Positions 34,795 to 47,757 are shown, numbered from the stretch's first letter. The stretch is DNA of 64,000 nt from Geranomyces variabilis (GCA_027603065.1 JADGJP010000023.1:310001-374000), one strand, 5' to 3'. The notes: a model not told the origin generated them from the letters alone. Made by a program: numbers and translations.

Positions 34795-36923
34795 ATGACC
34801 CTGACAGGTCGCCGCCGCCTGATCCAGAAATGTCTGTTCGGCTGCACGCTGGATCGGTATGCGGGCAGGACGATGATGATGCCATCCGCCGTTCGCTGCC
34901 ATAGCTCTAGTGCCGCTCGCCCCTTCCGGCTTTCACGAATGCTCACTCCGACCGCAAAGAGCACAACGACAGCCCCAGCAGACGTCGCCATAAGCCACGA
35001 GCTCCTTCTGCGAGCGGGATTCATACGACAGGTGTGTCTCTTCGTCCCGTGTTTCATGACTGTGCAGTAGTCTTGCTCGATCTCGAATGCTGAGCTTTTC
35101 GCGACAGTCGTCAGCAGGAATGTACAGCTTTCTGCCGCTAGGCCTGCGCGTACTGGCAAAGTTGGAAAAGCTCATTGACCGGGAAATGCAGAGTGTAGGT
35201 CCGTCGCGAGGCTGGTGCGGCCACAAAAATGGTTCTGCTACGTCGAAATTCTTCTTAACGCTCGCTCGGACGTTTCGTGTAGATGGACAGAAAGTAGCGC
35301 TTCCGTGCCTGCTACCGTCAGATGGCTGGAAAAAGACTGGTCGTTGGGAGTCGACAGGCGCAGAGGTAAAGCACGGGGGGCCACGCGACCGATATAGACG
35401 TAGAATTTTGTCGATTGATCTGTCGGCGGTAACAGATGTTCAAAGTACACGACCGGAAAGGTAGCGAGTTTTGTCTTGCGCCCACGCATGAGGAGGAGAT
35501 CACGCAGCTTGTTGCGTCAGAAAAACTCTCTTGGCGACAACTGCCCCTGCGGCTCTACCAAATCGGTGAGTGGTAGTTGAACCACGAGTGGTTGACTTTT
35601 GCACCTACAACGGATTGAAGAAGACACATGATTCTGAGCGCTATGTCTTATTTTCAGGCCGCAAATATCGCGATGAGGCGCGTCCACGATCAGGACTGCT
35701 GCGTGCCCGCGAGTTTGTAATGAAGGACATGTATTCATTTGACGTGTCTGAGGAAGCGGCGCTGAAGACTTACGAAGAGGTCCGCGGCGCCTACGACCGC
35801 ATCCTATCGGCGCTTGGTATTCCTTTTGCGGCTGCCGAAGCAGATACCGGCAACATTGGAGGCACCCGCAGCCACGAGTATCACTTCCTTTCGAGCGGTG
35901 AGGCCATGATTGATTTGCGCTAACGAATTACCTGGCTCGAGCTAATCTGAATATGAGTTTGCTTTGATACCGCCAGCTGGTGAGGACACGGTTTTGCTAT
36001 GCAAGCAGTGTGGGTACACCGCCAACGAAGAGCGCGCAACGGGCATCATAAAGCGAGAGTCGGAGCATAACGGTTGCGTTGTGGTTGTGTTAAGCGATCC
36101 GTCTGAGAATCCACCAACCAAGCGCCGCGCTGTCATTTCGTTGGCGCACCGCCGGTCGGTAAACCCGACGAAATTGAAGCAGCATCCGTTGCTGAAAGGA
36201 CTGAATATGTCCTTCCCTAATGGCTTGAAAGGGGAATCACCAACCGTTGCGCAACCAGGCGACCTGGTCTTTACTGACGTTGAGGTCGCGAAGCGCAAGG
36301 CCGTGCCGGACGATGTTTCATCCGCCCACACCGGCGACTTTGTGACGATCGAACCAGGCGACGGCTGTTCCACATGCAGCACACGCAGCCCATCGCCGCT
36401 CGAGTCGCACCGCGCGATCGAAATCGGTCACACGTTTCTTCTTGGCGCAAAATACTCCTCCGCGCTGGGCGCGACCATCCGCAACGACCGCAACGAGGTC
36501 GTGCCCATGCAAATGGGCTGCTTTGGCATTGGAGTCACGCGCGCAATGGCAGCAGTCGTCGAGGCTTGCAACGACTCGGAGGGTATCATCTGGCCACCTG
36601 CGATCGCGCCATTCGCTGCGTGCGTGGTGCCATTTGTGAATCGGAAAAGCGGAGCGCAAGAACAAGCGGATGTGGAACAAGGCGTTGCGGCTGCCTGCGA
36701 GGCGTTGCTGCTATCTGATGTGGGCGGAGAGGGTGGGGTTGTTATTGACGACCGGGAGACGGTGAGCTTTGGGTTCAAGATGAAGGACGCGGCGTTGGTG
36801 GGGTACCCTGCGGTTGTCGTGGTTGGGAAACGATATCTCGCAGAGCGGTTGCTGGAGGTGCATGACCGACGGACTGGAGCTGTGCGGTACGTCACCGCTG
36901 AGGAATTGGCGTTGGAGAAGTAG
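34795..36923 (+). CDS. PARS2: Proline-tRNA ligase, mitochondrial
   Basis: Bacterial-type class II ProRS for mitochondrial translation. The ATG at 34795 starts an Arg-rich presequence ([20 protein letters not shown]); further ATGs follow near 34870. The enzyme then shows [18 protein letters not shown] with [20 protein letters not shown] (motif 1), [37 protein letters not shown] (motif 2), [28 protein letters not shown], the [16 protein letters not shown] block seen in bacterial and mitochondrial Pro[38 protein letters not shown] and [14 protein letters not shown] (anticodon domain). It ends [11 protein letters not shown]. About seven exons and roughly 550-600 residues; the fusion near 35920-35970 and other splice sites were not all pinned down. 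Confidence 0.93.
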
Positions 36924-37059
36924 CCTTTGTAGACTCTTCGCACTTGATTATATATTACAAGAAGACAGCATGATATCAGCACTGGTTAACTCTAAAGCAA
37001 GGGCTCCTCACCCGCCAACTTGTGACAAGTTCAGCTGAGGTCTTTAAACCCTAACTAAA

Positions 37060-40000
37060 ATGTCCGCCGACGGGCAGCGACGCGTTGACGAATATTTTTT
37101 GCGTCCGGGCCGTCCGGACACACACCCACCGCCGCTCTTCCTTCCTCGAGCCTCTGCATTTTCCATTCCCAATGACGCCTCGACCGCCAGAAAACAGCGA
37201 GCCTCTTGTTCACGACGATGATGACACTGTAAATAAGTGATGCAAGGCAGGACCTGTTGCACGGCGTGGGTCATTAAAATGTGTTTTTGCTCTTTCTTTA
37301 GGGTGTGTGCCTACTTCCCGCTCCGGGGACTGCTGGTCCCAAAAGTTCCAGAGGCCGCTTAAAGGGGGCTCCGGCAGGGTCCGAAGAAGAGTTTCAGCGC
37401 TTGTATTTGGGCCGCGAGCCCGCGCACCTGTGCACTCGGCGAGCTCAAGTCCTTCGCCGTCGATTGGCTTGGATGGAGAAGAAAGTAGAGGTTCGCTAAC
37501 CAATTGAAGCTTGTTGGACTTTTGCAAATTGAACGCTCATGAAGGAACGGAATTCTCTGTATGGCAGAACATTTTGGGGACCCTGAATGGCGAAGCCATT
37601 GCTCAGATTGTGGGATTTGTGACCAGCGCACACAGCGAGTTTCGACCAAAGAAGAGTCTACATAAAGACGAGCCGCCAAGAGTTCCAGAACCTCTTGATG
37701 GAGATTATCGAGAACTGCCCACTGGGCTAGTATTTTCCGGTATGCAATCCTTCGTTCAGGAACACCAACGGCCGCCTGCTGATCGCTGACACTTGATGCC
37801 ACGTACAGGAATCAACCCCCAGGACCACGACCAGCTCTTTGCGCAAGTCCGCAACAGACTGGAGACGTCGGCTGACATTGTCGACTGTGTAGTGGCCACG
37901 TTACCGGCCGCGCGATGCGCAAACATTAAATCTGCATCGCGTTATTTAATCGAACAATTTTTGGGCATGCGTTCGTTCTTGGACGACGAGAGCGTAGAAG
38001 AGGTAAGATATCAGCATCGAACAGAATTCTTGGCAGGGTGTTGTTGACCCGTCCTTAATTGCTGCAGATACCTACCCGGACGGATTTTTCTTTGGTACGA
38101 CGACTTGTCTGCACATCCCAGCTCGGTACTGCAACCCGCTAACTTTCTTGCTCCATTTTTTAGGAGTGCAGTGCAAAGCTACCAAATTATGACCTCCAAC
38201 GCCTAACTGGATGGCATCAACGCATTGGCGGGCAAAAGACACTGGTTGTCATTCTGCCTGATTTTGAGAGTTTTGATTCCAGCGTTCTTGAAACGTTGCT
38301 CAGCATTCTAAGGTATGTGTCAAGCTGCGTAAGTCTCTGCTCCTGCGCACGAGACTAGGCTCAGCTGACACGCTGCGCCTATTCCTCAGTATCTTGCATC
38401 GGAAAGTCCCTTTTGTTTTGTTATTTGGCGTGGCGACGTCCATCGATATTGTATACCAGTCTCTCTCGCGAGAGAATTTAAACTCGCTGCGGATAGAAAA
38501 GTTTAAAAGCCAACAATCGCAAGAGTGCGTCAACGCGATCGTTGAAGAGGTAATGGGTTTGATGATGGCTGTAGAATCTCCAGATCCTTGGCTGACAAGT
38601 CCAACCGTTGCAGATTATCATGCGACATCCTATTTCCGTGGATGGCGCACCGGCGTCCTTTAAATTCGGTTTGGACTCGTTTCGTTTTCTGATGGACAAT
38701 TTCCAACTCCACACGCTGTCTGTGCTGTCGGTCCAGCATGCTCTTAAGGTTGGTACTGGTTTTGTCCGAGTCATGCCGGCGGCGGTGTTCTGTACCGTAC
38801 TGACACTCTCACAGTATGCCATGATGGACATGTTTTACTCCAATCCTCTCAGCGTGCTCATGGACGCCACTCCCGGGCAAGCCAAAGATGATATCGTGGC
38901 GAGCCTTACCGCAGACCATCTACTCGATGTCCGCATGACCAGATCGTTTCGAAAGTGAATATCAGCGACCGCGGGGCGGGCGATTTCATTCTTGAACGCA
39001 ACACTAATGTTCAAACTTTTTAGTCACATTAACAGCGTACTGGACGATAATCCCGAAGAAGCAGCCGCTCTCCTTCTTGACGATGATGCGCTCCGGTTAT
39101 GGATCCGCGACGCGCTAGCTTACCTTGACCGCTATCACGTGCGGTATCATGCCGCAATGCAGTGCGTCGTCGAATTGCAAATTATCAATAGCCCAACGAT
39201 TCGTTGCACGCCTCGCAACTTGCATTTGCTTGGGTTGCAAGGCGAGATGATTGAAAGCGAATATATGAAGATGCTGTTCCAGCTCCTAAGGTACAGAGCC
39301 ATACGCGAGATGATCCGGTGACCAATTAACACACTAATTTGATATCTAATTCCATCAGAAAACGAAAGCCGGCATCTATAAACGACTTTCTATTCGCATG
39401 CACCAAGCGCCTCACTGCCGACGCAACCACCTCGGCTGCGTTCGCGTCCGAAACCGCTACCATCGCGGCCTTGCAAACCGAATTGGCATCGTTTGCGTCC
39501 TCTGATTCGGAATCATCGTCTGAAGATTCGGGCGATGATTGTGGAATTCGAGAGATCCGCGAGTCGCGTAAACGCGCGCGCGGTGGGCGCACGACTAATG
39601 TCTCGAAGCGGCTGAAACCGATTGTTGAACACGTTAAAGCCGGGACGCTTGAGGCTTGTGTGAAGAAGATTGTGGATTTTGTGCGGGATTTGTTTGCGTG
39701 AGTTTCCACCGGCGAGTTCATAAAGTTCGCCTGTACGTTGGGGTTTCGCTAACTGTGGGCGACCTGCTGATGAACACAGAGACGCTCTCAAGAGCTACAC
39801 GGATGTCCCATTGCACGAGGCAATGTACTATTCCAACGAAGGACGTCTCAAAAAGGTCAGTTAAACAACAGACGCTTCACGCCACATTTGCAGCTTCCAA
39901 TAACGGGAAACGCTTCTCTCCGCACCACAACAGGCCTTCCACCCACAACCACGCGCAGCTATCCAAACCGCGCTCGGTCAAACGCAACACTACCTTCCAT

Positions 40001-40320
40001 GCACATGCTGCCCACCAGGTATCTCCCTAAACGACACCATCAGCCCACACCTAAACGACGCCAGTGTCGCCTATCGCTTGTACCTTGAGTGCGGGAGGCT
40101 GATTAATCTGTACGACTGGTTTGTTGCGTTTGGCGCGATTTTGGAGAAAGAGCGTGATGGACAGTTGGCTGTTGTTGCGGCGGAGAGCGAGGAGGACCGC
40201 CGGCTGGGCATCCAGGCGCGGTTTGTGAACGCGATTGCGGAGCTGCAGTATCTAGGGTTTGTTAAGCATACGGCAAGGAAGACGGATCATGTTGTGCGGC
40301 TTACGTGGGGGAATGTGTGA
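37060..40320 (+). CDS. ORC3: Origin recognition complex subunit 3
   Basis: Core subunit of ORC, which marks replication origins and loads MCM. At least ten exons. Family blocks in order: AIAQIVGFVTSAHSEFRPKK, LPTGLVFSGINPQDHDQLF, QRLTGWHQRIGGQKTLVVIL then PDFESFDSSVLETLLSIL, HRKVPFVLLFGVATSIDIVY, FKFGLDSFRFLMDNFQLHTL, DMFYSNPLSVLMD, YHVRYHAAMQCVVELQ, HEAMYYSNEGRLKKAFHPQP and the diagnostic C-terminal winged helix ASVAYRLYLECGRLINLYDW then ARFVNAIAELQYLGFVKHTA and DHVVRLTWGNV. The central region has an acidic Ser run (SSDSESSSEDSGDD) before a basic stretch. The start is uncertain: the ATG at 37060 (MSADGQRRVDEYF) and the ATG at 37171 (MTPRPPENSEPL) are both possible. About 680-700 residues. 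Confidence 0.93.
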
Positions 40321-40441
40321 GGCAGCTTTAAACATAGATATCTGGGAGATCTATCGTGGCCACAAATGCCGGGGATAATCAAACTTGTGTGCCGGCAGCA
40401 CGGCTTTCTTATGACCAAAAAAAAGTCTATTCTCATTATTG

Positions 40442-43400
40442 TTACTGGGCTGCTGGAGGGAGCTTTGCAAGCAGCGCGTCGATGTGACGCGGATTCCGGT
40501 GCCGGCCACGGACCGACACCAGGTGTTCTCGAACAAGGGCGGGTGGCGCCAGAGTGAGTGCGGATTCGAGCGCTTCGAAAACGGATTGCTAAGAACACCG
40601 CGAAATACAAATGCAGTTAGCGCCGAATTGCTGCAACGACGACTCGATTTCCTCTTGAGAGTCCTTACCTGCAACTCTGGATTTGGGTCATCCATATGGA
40701 TAGTCAACCCTTTGATCATCGCGGTCCAATGTACGTCGTCCAATCGCAACTCTACCAGCGTGCCTTTTGCGTCTGAGGAAAGATCCACGACGCCAGCATC
40801 ATTGACAACAACCGTGATCGGGCCGTCGCCTGCCGCAGCGCGTAGTGGTGCAACACGCTCTTGCCAGCCGCGAATGGCTGCAAAAAAACGGGGCCATGTC
40901 CGCGCGGTTTTGATACGCAACTCGTCGTGTGCGTCGTCGAGACGTTTCAAGAGTTCCGGATAAAGTTTTTTGAACGTCGCGGCTGTGTTGCGTCATACTA
41001 CGAATCAGTGTTGGGGCTATCGTGACGAACCGTCAAGCGAAAATCAACTCACCGTCGAATTGTAAGCTGTGGAGCAAATGCTCAAAAATGCTCAACGTAT
41101 CACGCCGGGCAGCCATATCGTCGTCTTCCAAAACACTTATCAACAACGCCATGAGATGCGCATCCCATATTGCTGCCAAATCCTTGGCGTAAACCACTCC
41201 GACACAAGCGTCGCCGGCAGGCCGACTAGCCAGCATGGCCAGGAGTGTCCTGATGGTCTTATTGCGCAGAGCCGCCGCTTTACGGCCCGGCTTCCAAATC
41301 CCGTTTGTGAGAACCACGTGCTCGAGAATTGCGGGTCCGTAGCTCGGAAGTTGGCCGGCAGAGTTCAGAGGAGTATTTTCTGACGCCAGCAAAGGCAGGA
41401 AGACGTCTAGAACGCTGAGATGGCATTTGGTGTCAGCTACGGATGACGGCATAGGAGTTCCGGTTCTTTATGACTTACGTTTCCCGCACTTCTATCTCCT
41501 TGTCCTTAGCTGACATGCGCGACAAGAGCGGAATGACCAAATCCAGTCGCAGGCCGACAGCAGGCCCTGCTGCGGCTGTCAACGTCTTCAACAACCGCAG
41601 TTCGGGCGAATGTCGCGTCCATGATGGCTCGGTAACGACCAAGCGCTCAATCATCACAGCAAAGAAGGACGCAAAGAGGTCTTGAGGTCCTACGTCGCTC
41701 CCACCAACCGTCGCAAGGACCCCAAACGCTTCGACGCACTGATGATAGTCATACCGATAAGTCACAAGAGATCACGAGCAGAGAAAGTGACTAATCTGTT
41801 AGTTACCTTGCTACGTAGGAGCGCGTTTTCCGTTACGCTCTTATCCTCGTTCACGCTGTGGAGGTACGCCAGCAATACAAACAATTCTAAGCAGCAGTTC
41901 TCCCGGGTCGCGGCAGCATCCGTTGGAAGCGTAGTCGCTACCACCTTGGTGAGAGCGGCGGCAACTGACGCAACCTCCGCTAACACTTCCGTATTCTCGT
42001 TATTCATGAGCTCCCGATCCTGAAGCACGGTCGTTAGCCGCTGAATCCGCGCGGCGTCCAGCCGCGATGGCGGCGTCCCGCTGATCAGTGCTTGCAAGGT
42101 ACGCAGGCATCCCAAACGGAACTGTGTCGCTCCTCCGCCACCATTGGTCAGCGCCGGAACAAGGACTTCAAGGTAAACATCGGGCTCTACATGCAGACCG
42201 AGAATCTCGGCGACTTTGAGCGCCTGAGCGGCAACCGGTGGTTCATCCGTAGCCAAAACCTTATATAACGCAGGCAGGATAACGCCAGCGTAGCCTGTGA
42301 TTTTTTCCTCGCAGAACCGGATAAAGGTCGCCAGAATCTGCGTCGACTTGATGCGCACTTCGACATTCCAATCCGCCATGCCTTCCAGCATTTGATTCAC
42401 GATCTTCTGTGTGTTTTCGCGGGCAAAATGGCGGCATCCTATTCGCGGTCGGTCAGTTCTTTCGTCGGCGGTGTAATCCATTTCGTCCTTCACGCGGTCA
42501 TTCCATTCCTCTTCATAAAGCTTGCCGACGCGATCCATGTAGTCCGCAGATAGCGTCACAGCTTTGGGAATGTCGTCGCTAAAGCCAGCGAGCAGCAACG
42601 GCAAGACTTTGTACCCGAGACTCCACCGATCAGGCAATTTGAGCAGCCAGTCCCCAGCTGTCGAGTACAAGCTCTCGCGCACAGACTGGGATTTATCGAG
42701 TGCGAGCTGCCGTAATGGTTCGAGAACGTCATCCAGGGCTGAGGCGTCCACAATCATGGCATCTCGGACCGCGCGTAGCGCAAGGCACCGCACGGCCGAA
42801 TGCCGATGTTGCATTGCTGGTATTATAGCCTTCGCAACCGTGGCGCCATGAAACGCGACTGCTCGCGCGCAGTGCTTGCTGAGCTCCATTACAAGCAGGC
42901 ACGATTCCTATCCATCGCGATTCAGCATGCAAAGACACAAGATCGCGCATCACTTTCCTGTCGCACCTTTTTGATGTCAGGAAATGGGTCACAGAAAGTC
43001 TTTTGGAGTACTCTAACAGAATCTTCCACGTACGGCGCAAATCTCTCTTGCGCGAGCACCACAAAGCGCGTCAGAGCTTGAACTAGAAGTAGACGAACTT
43101 CTTCCGCAGGTTCCACGATCTCTGGTTGGTCCAGTCGCGCGACAATCGCAGGGACGATGTACGGCAGAAATGGCGTCACATTATCCATGGAGTTTGCGAA
43201 GCTAAGTGGGTGAAACGTAACGGTTAGACTGCGCGACGGACTGAGCCTTGAAAACTGCACCAAGCCGAATTACTTGACGATGATCCCACAGCTCGTTTCT
43301 CGGCAGTTCTCGACTGAATCAGAGAGGCAGCGTAGCAGCGGCCTTTGGAGGCCGTCAAAAACGAGGCGGTAGAACGATGGATCCTGCGACTTCCCAGGTT

Positions 43401-43653
43401 TTGAAAAGACCTCCTTCTTTATATGATCCATCGCTCGGCGTTTTGATGCACGATCAGAAGTGGGTTCTGACAAGATGTTTAGGTCCCTTTGCAAAGCCTA
43501 GTAAGAGAAACGTTTAGATCTCTTTGTAACTTAGAGCTTGAAATCCCACGAAAAAACCTGTTGGGTTTCTTGAGCAAGACTAAAGGTCTCTGGCGCGACG
43601 GCTTCAGCGCCCGCCTGGGCGACGACTGGCGCCTGGTTAGAACCGCCCATCAT
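40442..43653 (-). CDS. DNAAF5: DNAAF5/HEATR2, axonemal dynein assembly factor
   Basis: Cytoplasmic HEAT-repeat protein required to preassemble ciliary dynein arms. About eight exons and 900 residues (human about 855). The ATG at 43653 gives MMGGSNQAPVVAQAGAEAVA, ending LAQETQQ before a GTTTTT donor. The next exon has ALQRDLNILSEPTSDRASKR and SVENCRETSCGIIVK, matching the CRE-C motif of HEATR2. Further HEAT units: VRLLLVQALTRFVVLAQERF, HRHSAVRCLALRAVRDAMIV, SQSVRESLYSTAGDWLLKLP, EEWNDRVKDEMDYT, WNVEVRIKSTQILATFIRFC, LKRLDDAHDELRIKTARTWP, and the end VFEALESALTLAPPALV with HRNPRHIDALLAKLP. The match to DNAAF5 and not to a generic HEAT protein rests on this order and the C-terminal block. Confidence 0.88.
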
Positions 43654-43820
43654 TGTGCGGTGGAGGTGAGGTCTGGAATGCGAATGGAAAGAAAGGCAAG
43701 GCGCGCGTGTGTCGTTGCTGCGCTTTTCGCCGACCTCAGACTTTCGGCTTCCTGCATTTCTTCGAGTTATCCCTTTCTTCTGTGCCCGCCTGCTCGCCCG
43801 CCGTCGTCGACGCTGCAGCA

Positions 43821-44921
43821 ATGTCAGTGTGCGCCGAGTGTACGGCCGCGGCCTCGATCACGCCGTCCGCCGAAGTTGCTCAGTCTCTCTCGCTCATCCT
43901 CACTACCTCCCCGTCGCCCTTCCACCCACGCACAACCCTCCTCTCCACCGTGCTTGAGTCTCTGCACCTCTGTCCAGGCCTTGCTGACTGCTCCCTAACT
44001 GTCATATTCGACGGTTATAGAACCGCTGACCGAGGCAAACTAAAACAAGGCCGGGTTACCGAGGACCTTGCTCGCACGTACGAAGAGTACTGCGTGGCCG
44101 CACACGAATATCTCGATGAATGGGTTCACCGGCGGGCCGGCGAAGAGTACGCTGTGGTCACGGACGAAATTGTCGTCCAATCTGGTGCCAGAACCTCTGC
44201 AAAAGGAATGGTCCGGATGTTACGGTCCAAAGAGTCTGGACACATCCCGCTGCGAACTATACGGCTCTCAGATTCAATTGGCTTTGCACTCGCCGTCCGG
44301 ACTGGACTAATGTACGTTGAAACTCCATTTACGATGGTGTTGCAACACGACTGGGGCTTTGTGCATCCCGTGCCTATTGGCGCGCTGCTGAAGCAGATGG
44401 AGGCGGAACCAGATGCAATCAAGTACGTGACGTTTCCGAGCACCAGGTCGTTGGAGATGGGCAGGCGACAAAAGCATCCCGACTTGCCACCGCCGGCACT
44501 GGCAAACTTTAACATCCCGCTGCTGCCGCTGTACTTTTTTGCCGACAAGCCTCACGTTTGCGCGACTGAGCATTATAAGAGACGAGTTTTTGGCCAACAG
44601 ATTTTCCAGCGTGGCGATTTCATCGAGGATACTTATGGGCAGATGCTTATGTCGGCCGTCAAAGTCCCAAAGACACTGGAAGGGAAAATCGCGGCCTGGA
44701 AGACTTATGGAACATTCATATACCATGTACACGACGGCGCGTCTCGCATAGTCAGGCACATCAACGGTCGCAACGGGTTTGAGGAGGAAGGAAGGGAAAA
44801 GAAACAAGAGCGATGCATCTCCGAAGGATTAGAAACGAAACGTCAAAGAGAAGAGCGTAAAGCTAGGCTAGAAGCTGAGGTTCCACCAGAGTGGGACGGG
44901 GTGTTGGACCACGCAATGTAA
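43821..44921 (+). CDS. Glycosyltransferase-like protein, intronless
   Basis: Single exon, 366 residues from the ATG at 43821. Features of a nucleotide-diphospho-sugar transferase fold: an alternating beta/alpha start (SLSLILTTSPSPFHPRTTLL, CSLTVIFDGYR), then IRLSDSIGFALAVRTGLMYV, ETPFTMVLQHDWGFVHPVPI with an acidic HDW that could play the metal-binding role, PLYFFADKPHVCATEHYKRR, GDFIEDTYGQMLM and IYHVHDGASRIVRHINGRNG. The C-terminus is charged and helical (REEKRQREERKARLE-like). No signal peptide or membrane segment was seen at the start, so it may be cytosolic. Family inferred from pattern only; substrate unknown. The lack of introns differs from most neighbours. Confidence 0.75.
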   Translation: MSVCAECTAAASITPSAEVAQSLSLILTTSPSPFHPRTTLLSTVLESLHLCPGLADCSLTVIFDGYRTADRGKLKQGRVTEDLARTYEEYCVAAHEYLDEWVHRRAGEEYAVVTDEIVVQSGARTSAKGMVRMLRSKESGHIPLRTIRLSDSIGFALAVRTGLMYVETPFTMVLQHDWGFVHPVPIGALLKQMEAEPDAIKYVTFPSTRSLEMGRRQKHPDLPPPALANFNIPLLPLYFFADKPHVCATEHYKRRVFGQQIFQRGDFIEDTYGQMLMSAVKVPKTLEGKIAAWKTYGTFIYHVHDGASRIVRHINGRNGFEEEGREKKQERCISEGLETKRQREERKARLEAEVPPEWDGVLDHAM

Positions 44922-45050
44922 ATACAAAAGTTTCATGAATCTAGCACCTTTCACCGCTCCGCGGCATCCGATGCGTAAAGGAAACAGAAATCACCACACG
45001 GAGCAAGCTCTGCCCCGACCCGCATCCAAAAATGAAGAAAAAGACGACGT

Positions 45051-47757
45051 CTACCGGATAGACTTTGAGTCTCGCTTGTTGAGTTGCGTCAGGAATGAGA
45101 TCTTGCTGCAGATCTCGGCTATAAAAGAACGCAGATTGGCGGTCATAATCAGCAACTACATAGTGCTTATTAGTCAAGGACATTACACCGTAAATCATAC
45201 CGGCTTCGTTCTCCGACGAGGCCTCGAGATCGTAAGACCGTGGATCATTTGACTTGCCCTGAACGATAAGCTTGAATGAGTTGCTCTTTTTCGTAGCTTT
45301 GCAGGACATGACCGAGTTAATATGGTGCGAAGCCTGCGGGGAAAGCGCAAGAAAAGCTGATGAGATTGCGTGTCAGCGAACACGGCGCGCCGCTGAGACT
45401 GACAGTTTTCATGGTGTCAAACATTTGCTTGTTTCCGCCGGTCATAATGTGAATGTAATCGCCGTCAATGGTGAGAATCCGATCGTATGCTCTGCCCATG
45501 AAGGCCTTGTGAACCACGTTATATTGCTAGAAACGCAAAAGCAGTGTGAGTATCCCGATGAACTTCAACCATACTAATGCGAAATATCGAGAGATCGAAC
45601 CTTGTACATTGACGTGTACTCGTCGGGCTCAATGAAGCGTGGCTGGTCTTCGACGTCCACCTTTTCATCTGGCGGCCTCAAAAAGACGTCTCCAGCTGCG
45701 TAGAAGAAACGCGATTAGAAAAACCAATTAGTCTGGAGCAACATTCGGCACGGTAACCAACCTCCGCCTCCAGCTCGTTTCAAGATGCACAGCTCCGAAA
45801 CTCGTAGCTGATCAAGTGTCTTGTCCAATGGAACGTCGGTCTGCGTGTCCGCCATCTTGAAAACGTACTTGCTCGGGTCATACTTGCGCTTCCGGCATAT
45901 TTGCTCAAATACTTCCGCCAGCGGAATATTAGATGCCACGGGCATTGTGGTCGTTTGCTTGACCTCGATGGTAGAATAAAGATGCACTTTCAGGAATACC
46001 GTGGTAGCGGCTGGTGCAGCGTTCGAGGATGTTGAGTTGACAAGGTTATCAGTGGAGGAGGTGGCCGCCTTTCGCAGGTTGCTATCATGCCGTTTTACTT
46101 TGAAAGAACAAGGAGTTTAGCGACCAAATTGACGTGCCATTCGTCCAAAGTCAGCATCTTACTTTGAGCAGGAGAGGCCGCTACGAGAGCAAATTGATCG
46201 AAAGCAAACTTTGATATTTTACGCGTGCGTTCCAGAGCTGCATGTCGTATTAGAAATCTAAAGCTGCCCATGACCCGGGAAATGACATTCGCGCTCACCT
46301 GGAAAGTCATCGTCGATTGTGCCATCATCTTCAACTATTCGCATGTTCCACATCTTTACATCGCGCAGCTCTTCTGGAATGATAGGCTGCCGCCCCTCCG
46401 CCCAGTACTCATAGAGGGCATAACCCATCGCTTCTTCCACGCTAGCTTCCCGCAACACACTCAGAGTAAGTGGTACGTCTGGCTCGTCACTCATTGGCAA
46501 GTAAATACAAAGCTTGATAGGCTGTGGATCACCCTTGCCTGACTGAAAGACAACAAAGTCAGTGACCAACGCAAATGTTGCGCGGGCAGACTATGAGACG
46601 TACGAAAAAGCTGAAGTCCAGGCCGAAAGGATTGTCGGACCGACTCTGTGCCATGAATAAGGCGGTGAGAGCTGACATAGGTTTTCCTGGGCTGAGTTCC
46701 TGTCGCGACCGCCTCCGCGTCGGGTCCATATCAGCCGAGTCAGACGGCGCCAGAGTTGGCAGCTTCGTTTTAACAAACAGATTCTCAGCCAACGCCGTTG
46801 GTGGATCTGGCGCATTTGCCGCGGCGTCTTTGCTGCGGTGCGGACGGGATCTTGGCGGCCTGGCTCTTGCCGGCGCTCGTTCTGCTGGGACGTCTTTCCC
46901 CTTGTCTTGCTTCCGCCTCTCGCGGCTTTGGGAGGTGGATTTTCTCCCTTCGTTAGCGGTTTTCTCTTCTTGGTCGGACCGTGATCGCGACGATGGAGAC
47001 TCCTTGCTACGAGAAGGAAGGTGTAAGCCACTTCCAGCCGCCTCAATTCGTACTGAGATGCGTACCTATCACTAGGTTCGGTTGCGTCGCGTTGATCATC
47101 GAGATTGCCATTGTTCGGGACTTGCTCGGAAGAGGCTGTAGGCTCTTCCGAAGCTTCAGCTGTATCCTCAGCACCATCCGAGTCTCCAGGGCCAACGATC
47201 TGCATTTGCTGCAGCCGCAACTTCAGCATTTCAATAGTAGCCAGTCGTTGCCGTCGATTGTCGGCGGAAACGTCATCGTTGTCGGGCTCAGTTGTCACAG
47301 CCGCGGCTGGCGGCGGCTCCGGGAGGGGTAACGAAGACTGCCGCGCTGGTGGCCGCGCTGGTTGCGGCTCTCTCTCACTCTCTCTTCGCGTAATGACTTC
47401 AGGTATCCGATCCTCTGTCACTTCCGCAGTGGCTTCGCGTGCTTCCATCGGTGGCAGAGAAGGGCCCGGGTTCATAGCACGCCTCCCGCCGCGCCGATAC
47501 GTCGTGCGGCCGGGCACCTCTTCCCCCACTCCTGAGCGCGCACCACCAGCCCCTCCTCGACCAACGCTCTGTTGGCTCAGGTACGGCGAGCGCGACGGAC
47601 GGTCCGCACTATGCGTCGAGTGTTCACTCTGCTGCCCACCACCGCGCGAGTTGCGTCTTGCGGCGGACCAGTTTATGTATTCATTCTCTACGGTGACTGA
47701 TGGCGATATGATGCGCTCGACTAGACTGTCGCCAGTGGCCAATATTGACCGCCGCAT
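45051..47757 (-). CDS. AVO1: SIN1/Avo1, TORC2 subunit
   Basis: Scaffold of TOR complex 2 that recruits AGC-kinase substrates and binds membranes. About eight exons, roughly 640 residues. The N-terminus (MRRSILATGDSLVERIISPS) is followed by a long disordered Arg/Ser/Pro region. LSALTALFMAQSRSDNPFGL-like sequence then leads to the CRIM domain (GKGDPQPIKLCIYLPMSDEP, VEEAMGYALYEYWAEG, MWNMRIVEDDGTIDDDFPAL, ISKFAFDQFALV). Next a Ras-binding domain (LKVHLYSTIEVKQTTTMPVA, YVFKMADTQTDVPLDKTLDQ, LCILKRAGGG), and a C-terminal PH domain (SFKLIVQGKSNDPRSYDLEA, then AEICSKISFL) before TAG at 45051. All four Sin1 landmarks are present in order. An AG immediately precedes the ATG at 47757, so a further upstream exon is possible. 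Confidence 0.92.
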
